From positions 1 to 39,064 of IMG/VR virus record IMGVR_UViG_3300025099_003085: 39,064 nucleotides of DNA. One strand, written 5' to 3'. Position 1 is the first letter of the stretch. The number at the start of each line of letters is the position of its first letter. The notes beneath the pieces were generated by a model. That model did not search any database. It worked only from the letters and a program-made list of their open reading frames with translations, and was not told the origin of the DNA. Origin of the DNA: a virus. Shown here piece after piece: positions 1 through 8,085 of this stretch. A program made the translations under genes and the position numbers.

Positions 1-1
1 T

Positions 2-460
2 ATTACGAGATATATACACCATAATTTATACTTACATAGCTTTCTAAAGAATTTAAAAGTCAATCATTTATTTTTTGATGCATTTTATCATCAAACACCA
101 AAAGAACATCAACTAAAACAAAACACCTTTGGAGATTATTTTAGTAAGGACTTATACAAAAAATTAGAAAAACAAAATAAATATTTACATTACGATTTAG
201 ATACAAATATGAAAGAAACAACTAAAAAATATTTTGAGATAAGAGATACAAATTTTTACAATATTTCTTTTAAAAACTTTTTATTTGGTAGAATCTCTCC
301 TGTTGAAAATATTGGAACAAATATATCTTCTGATTACGATGAACTATCAGGAACTAAAAAAAATTTATTTCAAGATAGAGGTGGACATCCAAGTGAATTA
401 GGACACGAACTTTGGGCCAAAGAAATGAGTAAGGTGTTGGAGAATAGATTAAATGGCTAG
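2..460 (+). CDS. SGNH-hydrolase-like protein, C-terminal part (5' end outside window)
   Basis: The reading frame is open from base 2 to the TAG at 458-460, so the gene starts before the window. A methionine at 209 is internal to the open frame and has no convincing ribosome site, so I treat it as not the start. Near the C-terminus is a D-R-G-G-H-P-S-E-L-G-H-x-L-W-A stretch. It resembles the last block (Asp..His followed by an alpha helix) of SGNH/GDSL-type hydrolases seen in phage glycan clusters. The N-terminal GCS block cannot be seen because the gene is truncated. Two other SGNH-like genes occur downstream (7432 and 11782), which supports the reading. Members act as esterases or O-acyltransferases on carbohydrates; the substrate here is unknown. 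Confidence 0.5.
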   Translation: MTRYIHHNLYLHSFLKNLKVNHLFFDAFYHQTPKEHQLKQNTFGDYFSKDLYKKLEKQNKYLHYDLDTNMKETTKKYFEIRDTNFYNISFKNFLFGRISPVENIGTNISSDYDELSGTKKNLFQDRGGHPSELGHELWAKEMSKVLENRLNG

Positions 461-1883
461 AATTTTTTACGATAGGATGATAGACAATAACTTTGTTTGT
501 AATGGAATATCTGAAGATTGGATAGAATATTTTTATCCAGAATTTAATCCAACTGGATTTAGAAGTCGGTTTGGGTTTGAACCTCCAGTTTATCCAAGTG
601 ATATTAATACACCTGTTGATAATGTTGAACGATATAGTATTGATGAAATACCAATCAAGTTTAAAGATACTAAAGGTTGTTTGGGAATATTTCCAATAGA
701 AGGATTTGGTAATCCAGATAGGTCACTCGGTACAGATGTAGTGTGGAATAAATCTTATGGTAGTTCAATGTCTTATTTTAGTGATACTGCAGTCAAGTAC
801 ATACGTGAGGGAAGATTAAAACTTTTTTATGGTTTAATACAAGAGGCATTTTTAACTGATGACGAAATGATTGGACTACATAAAGAGATGGTTCGTTTTG
901 ATTTTTATAACGGACTTGTTGCTGTTAATGATTTTTTACTGAAACAACGATATGAACAATGGTGTATAGATAATGACGAAGTTTCTCGTTATGATGTCAT
1001 AGTGTATAATCATTCTTTATTTGAAAAGGCACATGAAGTTTTTTGTATATTAAATGGAATGGATAGTGGTGTGTTTGGTATTGGTGCACAATATAGTGAA
1101 CATAAAAATTCTGCTATGACACTATCAGATTTTAAAGATTCAAAACGTAAAGAAAGAAAAAGTAATTTTTTGAGTTTGAATAGAAGAATGAGGTCTTATC
1201 GACAGGCTGTATTATGTGTATTACAATATAATAATTTAATAGAAAATAATTTAGTCAGTTTCACTTTTAAGTTAGATCCATCATTTTATGAGTTAAATAA
1301 ATTGGTTTCTAAAGAAAAATACAAAATGTATAGGCCTTCATTTCAAGAATTAAAAGATATGAAAACTAAAATTGTAGATTATCCACTTGCAATGGATAGT
1401 AGAGACGGGTTAAATCATGGATATGGTTTTGAAAATTGTAAACCTTATATGGATAGTTATTGTAGTATTGTTACGGAAACAAGGTTTGAGGCACCAACTG
1501 GTTATGTTTCAGAAAAATCTTGGAAACCAATTGCATATTTTCAACCATTTATTTTAGTTGGGAGTGCAAATTCTTTACAATATATGAGAGAATTTGGATT
1601 TAAAACATTTCATCCCTTTATAGATGAAAGTTATGATAATCACAAAAATCCAAAAAAACGATTTAGTTTAATTGAAAATGAAATTATTAGAATTGGTAAA
1701 ATGACGAAGAAAGAAATACATGAGTGGTATTGGTCTATGGAGGACATATTAGTTCACAATCATAAATTATTTTTAGAATATGCAAAGGAACATAATAATA
1801 GAAGTTTTATTACTGAATTATTTGATTCAGTTGATTCAAATGAATTAGGAACATTAATTCCAAATTTTAGGAAAGAAAAATGA
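453..1883 (+). CDS. Glycosyltransferase-like protein (DESYD family, copy 1)
   Basis: This is a 476-residue soluble protein whose ATG overlaps the preceding stop by 8 bases (ATGGCTAG). In the C-terminal third there is an S-E-K-S-W-K-P-I motif at about residues 353-360. It is followed by a hydrophobic QPFILVG segment and F-G-F-K-T-F...D-E-S-Y-D, with DESYD at 391-395. The EK-W-K-P/A arrangement recalls the nucleotide-sugar binding part of GT10-like fucosyltransferases, and proteins of this look are common in T4-like phages next to sugar genes. The gene at 4416 is a diverged paralogue. I infer a glycosyltransferase or glycan-processing enzyme. The acceptor and donor cannot be read from sequence, and the N-terminal two thirds carry no motif I recognise. 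Confidence 0.5.
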   Translation: MARIFYDRMIDNNFVCNGISEDWIEYFYPEFNPTGFRSRFGFEPPVYPSDINTPVDNVERYSIDEIPIKFKDTKGCLGIFPIEGFGNPDRSLGTDVVWNKSYGSSMSYFSDTAVKYIREGRLKLFYGLIQEAFLTDDEMIGLHKEMVRFDFYNGLVAVNDFLLKQRYEQWCIDNDEVSRYDVIVYNHSLFEKAHEVFCILNGMDSGVFGIGAQYSEHKNSAMTLSDFKDSKRKERKSNFLSLNRRMRSYRQAVLCVLQYNNLIENNLVSFTFKLDPSFYELNKLVSKEKYKMYRPSFQELKDMKTKIVDYPLAMDSRDGLNHGYGFENCKPYMDSYCSIVTETRFEAPTGYVSEKSWKPIAYFQPFILVGSANSLQYMREFGFKTFHPFIDESYDNHKNPKKRFSLIENEIIRIGKMTKKEIHEWYWSMEDILVHNHKLFLEYAKEHNNRSFITELFDSVDSNELGTLIPNFRKEK

Positions 1884-2842
1884 ATATTTTAATTACAGGT
1901 GGTGCAGGATATTTGGGTTCTGTCATTGTCAGAAGATTATTAAAAAATCACAATGTAACGGTTGTGGATAATTTAATGTATAATCAAACCTCGTTACTTG
2001 ACGTGTGTGGAGATAAAAGATTTAATTTTATATATGGAGATGTACGTGATTACAAACTATTAGTTCAACAAGTTAGTAGACACGATGTGATTATACCATT
2101 GGCCGCATTAGTTGGGTTCCCTAGCTGTGAAAATGATAAAAAGTTGGCAACAGATGTAAATTATCATCAAATTAAGGATGTGGTGGATAATATTTCTAAT
2201 AACCAAATGATACTATTTCCAAATACGAATAGTGGTTATGGAAGTAGAGTAGATGGTATGGTAGATGAAACAAATTCATTAACACCAATTACACATTATG
2301 GAGTAACTAAATGTGATGCAGAGGATTATATTAAACGTCATACGAATGGAATTATATTTAGACTGGCTACGGTGTTTGGAGTATCAAGTCGTATGAGATT
2401 AGACTTATTGGTAAATGAATTTGTATATAAATTATTAACCGATAGATACATTACATTATTTGAACATGAATTTGTTAGAAATTTTATTCACATTCAAGAT
2501 GTTAGTTCTGTATTTGAATTTATGATTGAAAATTATGATAAACATCAAGGTGAGATATTTAATGTTGGTTTATCAGATACGAATATAAATAAACAAGAAT
2601 TAGTTGAAAGAATACAAAAACATATACCAAATATATCTATAACTCATTCAGATTATTTTGTTGATCCAGATAAAAGAAATTATGTTGTAAGTAATAAAAA
2701 AGTAGAGTCAACTGGTTGGAAACCAAATTATAGTTTGGATTATGGTGTAAGAGAATTAATACAGGCATATAAAATGATTGTACCACAAGAAAGTTCAAGG
2801 TATAGAAATGCATTTCCATTAAGTTACGGAATAGATACATAA
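1880..2842 (+). CDS. NAD(P)-dependent sugar epimerase/dehydratase (extended SDR)
   Basis: This 320-residue protein has the full signature of extended short-chain dehydrogenases acting on nucleotide sugars. The N-terminal Rossmann motif G-G-A-G-Y-L-G is at residues 7-13, an acidic residue (D30) ends beta-2, a T/S-x-S-G-Y-G active-site segment lies at 116-121, and the catalytic Y140-x-x-x-K144 follows. The length matches UDP-glucose 4-epimerase and dTDP-glucose dehydratase relatives. The start overlaps the upstream stop as ATGA. The next two genes are a 3,5-epimerase and a cupin isomerase, so it probably supplies a 4-keto or epimerised NDP-sugar intermediate. Whether it is an epimerase, dehydratase or reductase cannot be settled by eye. 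Confidence 0.85.
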   Translation: MNILITGGAGYLGSVIVRRLLKNHNVTVVDNLMYNQTSLLDVCGDKRFNFIYGDVRDYKLLVQQVSRHDVIIPLAALVGFPSCENDKKLATDVNYHQIKDVVDNISNNQMILFPNTNSGYGSRVDGMVDETNSLTPITHYGVTKCDAEDYIKRHTNGIIFRLATVFGVSSRMRLDLLVNEFVYKLLTDRYITLFEHEFVRNFIHIQDVSSVFEFMIENYDKHQGEIFNVGLSDTNINKQELVERIQKHIPNISITHSDYFVDPDKRNYVVSNKKVESTGWKPNYSLDYGVRELIQAYKMIVPQESSRYRNAFPLSYGIDT

Positions 2843-3372
2843 TGAAGTTTGATTTAGATAAAATACAATCTGAAAAGTTTAATGAAATAAAAATATTTCA
2901 ATCAAAACCATTTACTGATTATCGTGGTGATATTTGGACTATTTGGGAAAAGGAAAATGTTTTACCAAAAGATATGGAGTTTAGATTATCTAAGTTTGCC
3001 AAATCAACAAAGAATGTTTTAAGGGGATTACATGGTGATACAAAAACTTGGAAGTATCTTAGTTGTCCTTATGGTGAAGTTTATTTTGTTATTGCAGATG
3101 TAAGAGAAGATTCTAAAACATATTTACAGACTGAAACTTATTTATTAAATGATAAAAATCATTTCGGTGTTTTAGTACCACCTGGTTTTGTCAATGGTCA
3201 TTTGTGTTTAACTGATGAATGTTTATTTCATTACATGATGGCCTATGATGGTAAGTATGTAGAACCACATGAACAAATTGTTTTACATTGGGATGATGAT
3301 AGATTAAATATTGATTGGCCAGTAAAAAATCCAATCTTAGCAAAAAGGGATACAAATGAAACACGCAGTTGA
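2842..3372 (+). CDS. dTDP-4-dehydrorhamnose 3,5-epimerase-like (RmlC family)
   Basis: This is a 176-residue cupin enzyme of normal RmlC length. The conserved R-G-L-H is at residues 61-64, and its histidine aligns with the catalytic base. A V-P-P-G-F-x-N-G-H segment at 112-120 matches the family's VPxGFxHGF. The C-terminal D-D-R-L-N-I-D-W-P...P-I-L-A-K-R-D matches the typical RmlC ending. The second base is G rather than Y/F after RGLH, and the following glycine spacing differs from housekeeping RmlC, so the substrate may be another NDP-4-keto-sugar. The start forms TAATG with the upstream stop, and the gene sits between an SDR and another cupin gene, fitting a deoxysugar route. Confidence 0.85.
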   Translation: MKFDLDKIQSEKFNEIKIFQSKPFTDYRGDIWTIWEKENVLPKDMEFRLSKFAKSTKNVLRGLHGDTKTWKYLSCPYGEVYFVIADVREDSKTYLQTETYLLNDKNHFGVLVPPGFVNGHLCLTDECLFHYMMAYDGKYVEPHEQIVLHWDDDRLNIDWPVKNPILAKRDTNETRS

Positions 3373-3736
3373 ATTAGAACCAAGAATTTATGAAGATACT
3401 TTAAAAGATGGGCGTGGTGGTATTTTTAATTGGGTGCCTGAACATACATTAAAGGAATTTAATTTTATGTTTTATAATAAAGGTATTAAAAGAGGAAATC
3501 ACTATCATCCTCATTTTCATGAGTATATGTTATTGACATCTGGAGAGGGAGTATCAGTATCAGGTACTCAAGATGATAAAAAGAGTATTTATATGGCCAA
3601 AGGAACGTGTATTTATGTACCACAAGGAGTTTCGCATGTATTTCATGCAATAACAGATTGTACAGGAGTAAGTTTTTTAAGTGAATTGTGGGATGAAAGT
3701 GTTCCACCAATTATACATGAGGAATTATTAAAGTGA
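3356..3736 (+). CDS. Cupin-fold sugar isomerase/epimerase-like protein
   Basis: This 126-residue single-domain cupin has a metal-binding pattern R-G-N-H-Y-H-P-H-F-H-E-Y followed by L-x-S-G-E-G, and a second block with V-P-x-G-V-S-H-V-F. RGNHYH followed by LxSGxG is typical of FdtA/WxcM-type 3,4-ketoisomerases and of the C-terminal cupin domain of CapF. The next gene is a short SDR reductase, the other half of a CapF-like pair, so the two could act in sequence on a keto-sugar. The ATG is 17 bases inside the RmlC-like gene, with an AAGGGA ribosome site a few bases upstream. The exact reaction is inferred. Confidence 0.7.
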   Translation: MKHAVELEPRIYEDTLKDGRGGIFNWVPEHTLKEFNFMFYNKGIKRGNHYHPHFHEYMLLTSGEGVSVSGTQDDKKSIYMAKGTCIYVPQGVSHVFHAITDCTGVSFLSELWDESVPPIIHEELLK

Positions 3737-4419
3737 AAATTGCTATAATTGGTTCAAACGGTTTTGTTGGAAAGGCACTTTGTAGAAATTTTAAAAATTA
3801 TGACTATGAAGTGTTTGAGGTTACAAGAGAAAATTATGATAAATACAAATCATTAGAATATGATGTTTTGATAAATACTGCAATGCCATCTAAAAGGTTT
3901 TGGGCTTTTAATAATCCTGTCGATGATGTAAAAGAAACAATTACCAAAACTGCGAAATTATTATATGAATGGAATTATAAAAAATTTATTCATATTAGTT
4001 CTTTGTCTGCAAAAATTCAATTGGATATTCCATATGGTGTACATAAAAGAGCTTCTGAAGTTTTAGTTGAAAATAAAGATAATACTTTGATAGTGAGGTT
4101 GGGTGCTTTATATGGTGATGGATTAGATAAAAGTGCTTTATTTGATTTAATTAATCATAATAAAATATATGTAGATATTAATAGTGAATATAATTATATA
4201 GATATTGATGTGGCTACAGAATGGATTGTAAATAATATGAATGAAGTAGGTACAAAAGAAATAGGGGCATGTGATACTATTTCACTTTTAGATATTTCAA
4301 AAAATACTTGGGATAACCCTATTTATACGGGAAAAAAAGAAATTGTATATTCTGAAGATATTGAAAAGGGAATGCCGAGTTCACGTGAAGTTTTAAAATA
4401 CGTAAGGAGATTTTTATGA
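3733..4419 (+). CDS. NAD(P)-dependent sugar reductase/epimerase (short SDR)
   Basis: This 228-residue Rossmann protein has G-S-N-G-F-V-G at residues 7-13, an active-site H-I-S-S at 87-90, and Y101-x-x-x-K105. It is shorter than typical extended SDRs (about 300 residues), so the substrate-binding C-terminal part is reduced, as in RmlD-like reductases and the N-terminal domain of CapF. The start is GTG at 3733, overlapping the previous stop by four bases (GTGA); no ATG lies nearby in frame. Together with the preceding cupin gene it could reduce a 4-keto-sugar produced by the epimerase. Substrate and product are not known. Confidence 0.8.
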   Translation: MKIAIIGSNGFVGKALCRNFKNYDYEVFEVTRENYDKYKSLEYDVLINTAMPSKRFWAFNNPVDDVKETITKTAKLLYEWNYKKFIHISSLSAKIQLDIPYGVHKRASEVLVENKDNTLIVRLGALYGDGLDKSALFDLINHNKIYVDINSEYNYIDIDVATEWIVNNMNEVGTKEIGACDTISLLDISKNTWDNPIYTGKKEIVYSEDIEKGMPSSREVLKYVRRFL

Positions 4420-5900
4420 ATTATATTGATATGACAAAAAAAATAATTGATGAGTGTTGTTTTACAACCTACACAAGAGATTTTTCTAACGAGGGTGGAG
4501 AACGACATGATGGTGGTAAATTATCAGGTGATCCTGCACACGTTTGTCATAGAGGTAATTTCTTTTCTTCACAATTGTTAAATTCTCAATTTTATAAAAT
4601 ACAAGGTGTACGGAGTAGGAGAAATTATTTTCATGATTTAGAGTTTATTAAATTTTTGAGGAATTATAAAGAAGTCATACAAGTTCCATTTGAAGATGCA
4701 ATGAAGAGTGATAAAAAGGTCATCCTTGAAATGGAGATGCATGCATGTACAGAGAGTCCTCGTCCATTAGAGAGTATAAAAGAAAAGTTTTTTGATGATT
4801 TATTTCAAGATAAAAACATTTTAGAAAAAATGAGAAATGGTACTTTTTTTATATTTTTGTACTATGGATATGAAGCTGATGATTTTTCAAAAAGACTTTT
4901 CGAACACGATAAATTTAATTCTCATTATGAGATGTTTGAAACGGTTTTAACAGAATATGACTTACCAAGTAATTCTTTAATAATTTTAAGTAGTAATTTA
5001 AATGGATATTCATATTTAGAAAATTATTCTTTTAAAAATAAATTTGTAAATGTAATTTATGATAATGCTACAGAATTTCAGGCATTTAAACACATACCTC
5101 GTGGTGGATTTCAAGATTATACTTTTGATGAATATATTGAAAATATAAAAAAGGCTGACAAAAAATTATTACGTATAAGTAGAACAACACATCCATACAG
5201 AGATTGTATGTTGTATTTTTTGGCACAAAATAATTATATTGATGATTCGTTAATAGACCATACTTTTTTTCAAAGTGATTATATAAATGAATTTTATAGA
5301 GGTAAAACTGAATGGATTAAAAGTCAGGCCAGAATTAATAATAATGAGATTACAAATGGTTCTGATATATTGGAAATTGAAGGACTTAAAGATGATGAAA
5401 TTATAGAAAATATTCAGAAACAAGTACCTTTTATTGCAAGTGAGTATGAAAGAAAGTATGGTGTAAGAGAGGGAGCACATCCACCAAATGAGGCTATTCC
5501 ATTTGATGTATATAAGAAAACATTTTTCTCTTGGGTTTCTACATCAGCATCAGATCAAATAACCAAAACTTTTATAAATATGTCTACATTTAATCCTGTT
5601 TTACATTTTCATCCTCTTGTATGGTTTGGTGAACCAAAAACTATTCAGAGATTTAAAGAATATGGTTATAAATCGTATGATTGGTTAGTTGATGAGAGTT
5701 ATGATGCAGAAACTCATATGCTAAAAAAATGGAATATGAATATTCAGCAAATTCATAAGATAATGAAAACACCAACGGAAACTTTAATAAATTTAATAAT
5801 TGAAAATAGAGATGTATTAGAACATAATCAAAATCTTTTATACAAATGTGAGAGTATTAACAGGATGTTAACTAAATTTTATGGAATTATCAATGAGTAA
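4416..5900 (+). CDS. Glycosyltransferase-like protein (DESYD family, copy 2)
   Basis: A 494-residue protein paralogous to the gene at 453. The shared C-terminal part reads T-K-T-F-I-N...H-P-L-V-W-F-G, then F-x-E-Y-G-Y-K-S-Y-D, then D-E-S-Y-D at residues 426-430, followed by a helical tail. In place of the EK-W-K-P motif of copy 1 there is only T-K-T-F, so the binding site has diverged. The N-terminal region carries several His/Cys residues (HVCHRG at about residues 43-48, MHACTE near 108) of unknown meaning. It starts as ATGA on the previous stop, with AAGGAG just upstream. I infer a glycosyltransferase or a non-catalytic partner. Confidence 0.45.
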   Translation: MNYIDMTKKIIDECCFTTYTRDFSNEGGERHDGGKLSGDPAHVCHRGNFFSSQLLNSQFYKIQGVRSRRNYFHDLEFIKFLRNYKEVIQVPFEDAMKSDKKVILEMEMHACTESPRPLESIKEKFFDDLFQDKNILEKMRNGTFFIFLYYGYEADDFSKRLFEHDKFNSHYEMFETVLTEYDLPSNSLIILSSNLNGYSYLENYSFKNKFVNVIYDNATEFQAFKHIPRGGFQDYTFDEYIENIKKADKKLLRISRTTHPYRDCMLYFLAQNNYIDDSLIDHTFFQSDYINEFYRGKTEWIKSQARINNNEITNGSDILEIEGLKDDEIIENIQKQVPFIASEYERKYGVREGAHPPNEAIPFDVYKKTFFSWVSTSASDQITKTFINMSTFNPVLHFHPLVWFGEPKTIQRFKEYGYKSYDWLVDESYDAETHMLKKWNMNIQQIHKIMKTPTETLINLIIENRDVLEHNQNLLYKCESINRMLTKFYGIINE

Positions 5901-6705
5901 GAATAATAAATACGAAAAGTTAGATTTTAATATATCTACAAAAGTTCTTAGAAGTAAGGATTCTAATATAGGAATAGTCTATGCAATGAAACAAGGAAGT
6001 TGTTCATTAAATACTATTATAGACAACCATCCTGAAACATTTGAAGTGGTTACACAAAATATTCTAAATACTGATTTTACATTTATCATCCCACTTAGGT
6101 CTCCTTATGAAAAGTGGGTGTCTGGAAATTTACAAGATTTAGAATCTTTGAAGTTAGATTCTAATATATATGAACAAATGCACTATGAATCACCAGATAA
6201 GGTGATACATAAATATTTTGAAAGCTTTGATTTAAAACACATCAGCCGGCATGCACGTTTAAGTAGGTGGACATCTAATTTTACTTTTAATTTAGTTAAA
6301 TTATATGAATTGGAAAATGTTTATTTTATAAATGTAAAAGATTTATCTAAACCTTCTCTCATTGAGTGGATGAGTAAAAGGGATAAAAATTGGTCTGTAG
6401 TGAAAGAGATTTATAAAACTAATGTTTCAAGTGAAAGTAATGAAAAGATAATGTATTCGGATTATATCAAACAAATAAGTAGCAGAAGATTTGATGAAGT
6501 TGAAGGGGATGTTCATTTGAATGCAAATGACGATGAAATCTTTAATATATTTTATGGAAAGTTCCAAAAATATCCTAATAATCCAAAACAATTTCATAGC
6601 AAAAAAGACTTTCAAGCAATTGAAAGTTTATTAGAATCATTTTTTGATTTAGAAACATCCGTAATAGAGATGATTAGAAAAAGTGATAAGTTTATAAAGT
6701 TATAA
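5893..6705 (+). CDS. Sulfotransferase-like protein
   Basis: A protein of about 270 residues. Near the N-terminus is I-V-Y-A-M-K-Q-G-S-C-S-L-N-T-I, placed like the 5'-phosphosulfate (PAPS) loop. About 50 residues later comes I-I-P-L-R-S-P-Y-E-K-W-V-S-G, which resembles the 3'-phosphate motif R-x-P-x-x-R/K-x-x-S of sulfotransferases. This is a pattern match by eye, so the family is tentative. I chose the ATG at 5893 because its 8-base overlap with the upstream stop (ATGAGTAA) repeats a junction type seen several times in this cassette. An ATG at 5881 would add four residues. If correct, the protein would sulfate a glycan made by the neighbours. Confidence 0.45.
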   Translation: MSKNNKYEKLDFNISTKVLRSKDSNIGIVYAMKQGSCSLNTIIDNHPETFEVVTQNILNTDFTFIIPLRSPYEKWVSGNLQDLESLKLDSNIYEQMHYESPDKVIHKYFESFDLKHISRHARLSRWTSNFTFNLVKLYELENVYFINVKDLSKPSLIEWMSKRDKNWSVVKEIYKTNVSSESNEKIMYSDYIKQISSRRFDEVEGDVHLNANDDEIFNIFYGKFQKYPNNPKQFHSKKDFQAIESLLESFFDLETSVIEMIRKSDKFIKL

Positions 6706-7439
6706 TGAAAAAGACAAGACAACAATTTAATATAGTGATTCCAATGGCAGGTCGTGGTTCACGATTTGAAGAACAAGGATATATAGACAAAAAACCATTT
6801 ATTGATGTGAATGGAAAACCAATGGTACATAGAGTGATTGAGAACTTAGGTATAGAGTTTAATACAGATTATTTGTTTGTTTTGATTTGTTTACAAGAAG
6901 ATTTTGATAAGTATGATTTTACAGAATTTGAAAACGTCATTGGTCATAGTGCATATGATGTTGTGATATTAGATGATGTTACTGAGGGAGCAGCACAAAC
7001 AATACTGACAGCAAAAGACTTAATCAATAACGATACACCAATGTTAAGTTTAAACACCGACCAAATGATAGACTATAATTCAGAAAAAATGTGGGGATTG
7101 GCAAAACATTGTGATGGATTTATTCCTTGTTTTTATGGGGATAGTACAGATTGGAGTTACGCTAGATGTGGTCAAGATGGCTATGTAGAAGAAGTTGCAG
7201 AAAAGAAAGTCATTTCAAACAACGCAACAGCAGGATATTACTATTGGAGTAAAGGTAGTGATTTCGTAAAATATGCAGAACAAATGATTGAACAGAATAG
7301 TAGAACTAACGGAGAGTTTTATGTGGCACCAGTTTACAATTGGGCAATCAAAGATGGAAAGAAAATAGGTATCGGTATGGTTGATGAAATATATGAATTA
7401 GGAACACCAGAATATTTAGAGGAATATCTTAATGTATAG
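6705..7439 (+). CDS. Sugar-phosphate nucleotidyltransferase
   Basis: This is a 244-residue NTP-transferase of GT-A fold. The N-terminus carries the family signature: I-V-I-P-M-A-G-R-G-S-R-F at residues 10-21, then K30-P-F-I-D-V-N-G-K-P-M. The glycine/arginine loop binds the NTP phosphates and the KP lysine contacts the sugar phosphate. A later L-N-T-D-Q-M is in the place of the metal-binding acidic residue. The size fits single-domain nucleotidyltransferases of capsule and LPS clusters, without the C-terminal hexapeptide domain of GlmU. It starts as TAATG on the previous stop. It activates a sugar phosphate for the downstream or upstream enzymes; which nucleotide is used is not evident. Confidence 0.85.
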   Translation: MKKTRQQFNIVIPMAGRGSRFEEQGYIDKKPFIDVNGKPMVHRVIENLGIEFNTDYLFVLICLQEDFDKYDFTEFENVIGHSAYDVVILDDVTEGAAQTILTAKDLINNDTPMLSLNTDQMIDYNSEKMWGLAKHCDGFIPCFYGDSTDWSYARCGQDGYVEEVAEKKVISNNATAGYYYWSKGSDFVKYAEQMIEQNSRTNGEFYVAPVYNWAIKDGKKIGIGMVDEIYELGTPEYLEEYLNV

Positions 7440-8085
7440 TAAAGTTGTTAGCATTGGTTGTAGTTTTTCAAATGAAATGGAAGAATATAGTGGAGTTAAA
7501 TTAACCTATGGTGATTTTATTGCAAAACATTATAATGTAGAACATATTAATCTTGCAGAAAATGGGTTTTCAAATTATGGGATTTATAGAAAATCAATAC
7601 AATGGTGTTTAGATAACATTGAGAACAGAAAAGATGCTTTATTTATTGTTGGGTTAACCTCTCATCTTAGATTTGAAATGTGGACAAATAGATATGGGTT
7701 ACTTACAAAGTTTAATTGGGGTCACTTAACCGAACATCCACACTTAAAAGAATTAGGGTGGAAGAAAAAAGAAATTGAAAAATTTCAATTTGATTTTTTT
7801 GATACTATAGGAGATCATCGGCAAGATCAATCCAAACTGTTGATAATAGGATTGAGTTCTTTTTTTAAAAGTATGAATATTGATTATTTGATGTTTCCGG
7901 CTTTGTATGCGCCAAGTGTAAAAAACATTGGTACTTTTCAAGAATGTAATATTCATTATTACAATGAACAATTTGAATCATTTATAATAGATAACAAATT
8001 AGCTTGTGATAAAGATAATTGGCACCCCAATCAAAAAGCACATAAACTATGGAGTAAAAAACTACTACAATGTTTAAACCAATAA
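7432..8085 (+). CDS. SGNH-hydrolase-like protein
   Basis: A 217-residue protein with the blocks of an SGNH hydrolase: S-I-G-C-S-F-S at residues 7-13 with the nucleophile candidate S11, a second block L-A-E-N-G-F-S-N at 41-48, a third V-G-L-T-S-H at 73-78, and D195-N-W-H198-P as the Asp-His pair. There is no signal peptide, so it acts in the cytoplasm. The start overlaps the nucleotidyltransferase stop by 8 bases (ATGTATAG). SGNH proteins in sugar clusters usually add or remove acyl groups. Its place between a nucleotidyltransferase and a radical SAM gene suggests action on the same product, but the substrate is unknown. Confidence 0.7.
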   Translation: MYSKVVSIGCSFSNEMEEYSGVKLTYGDFIAKHYNVEHINLAENGFSNYGIYRKSIQWCLDNIENRKDALFIVGLTSHLRFEMWTNRYGLLTKFNWGHLTEHPHLKELGWKKKEIEKFQFDFFDTIGDHRQDQSKLLIIGLSSFFKSMNIDYLMFPALYAPSVKNIGTFQECNIHYYNEQFESFIIDNKLACDKDNWHPNQKAHKLWSKKLLQCLNQ

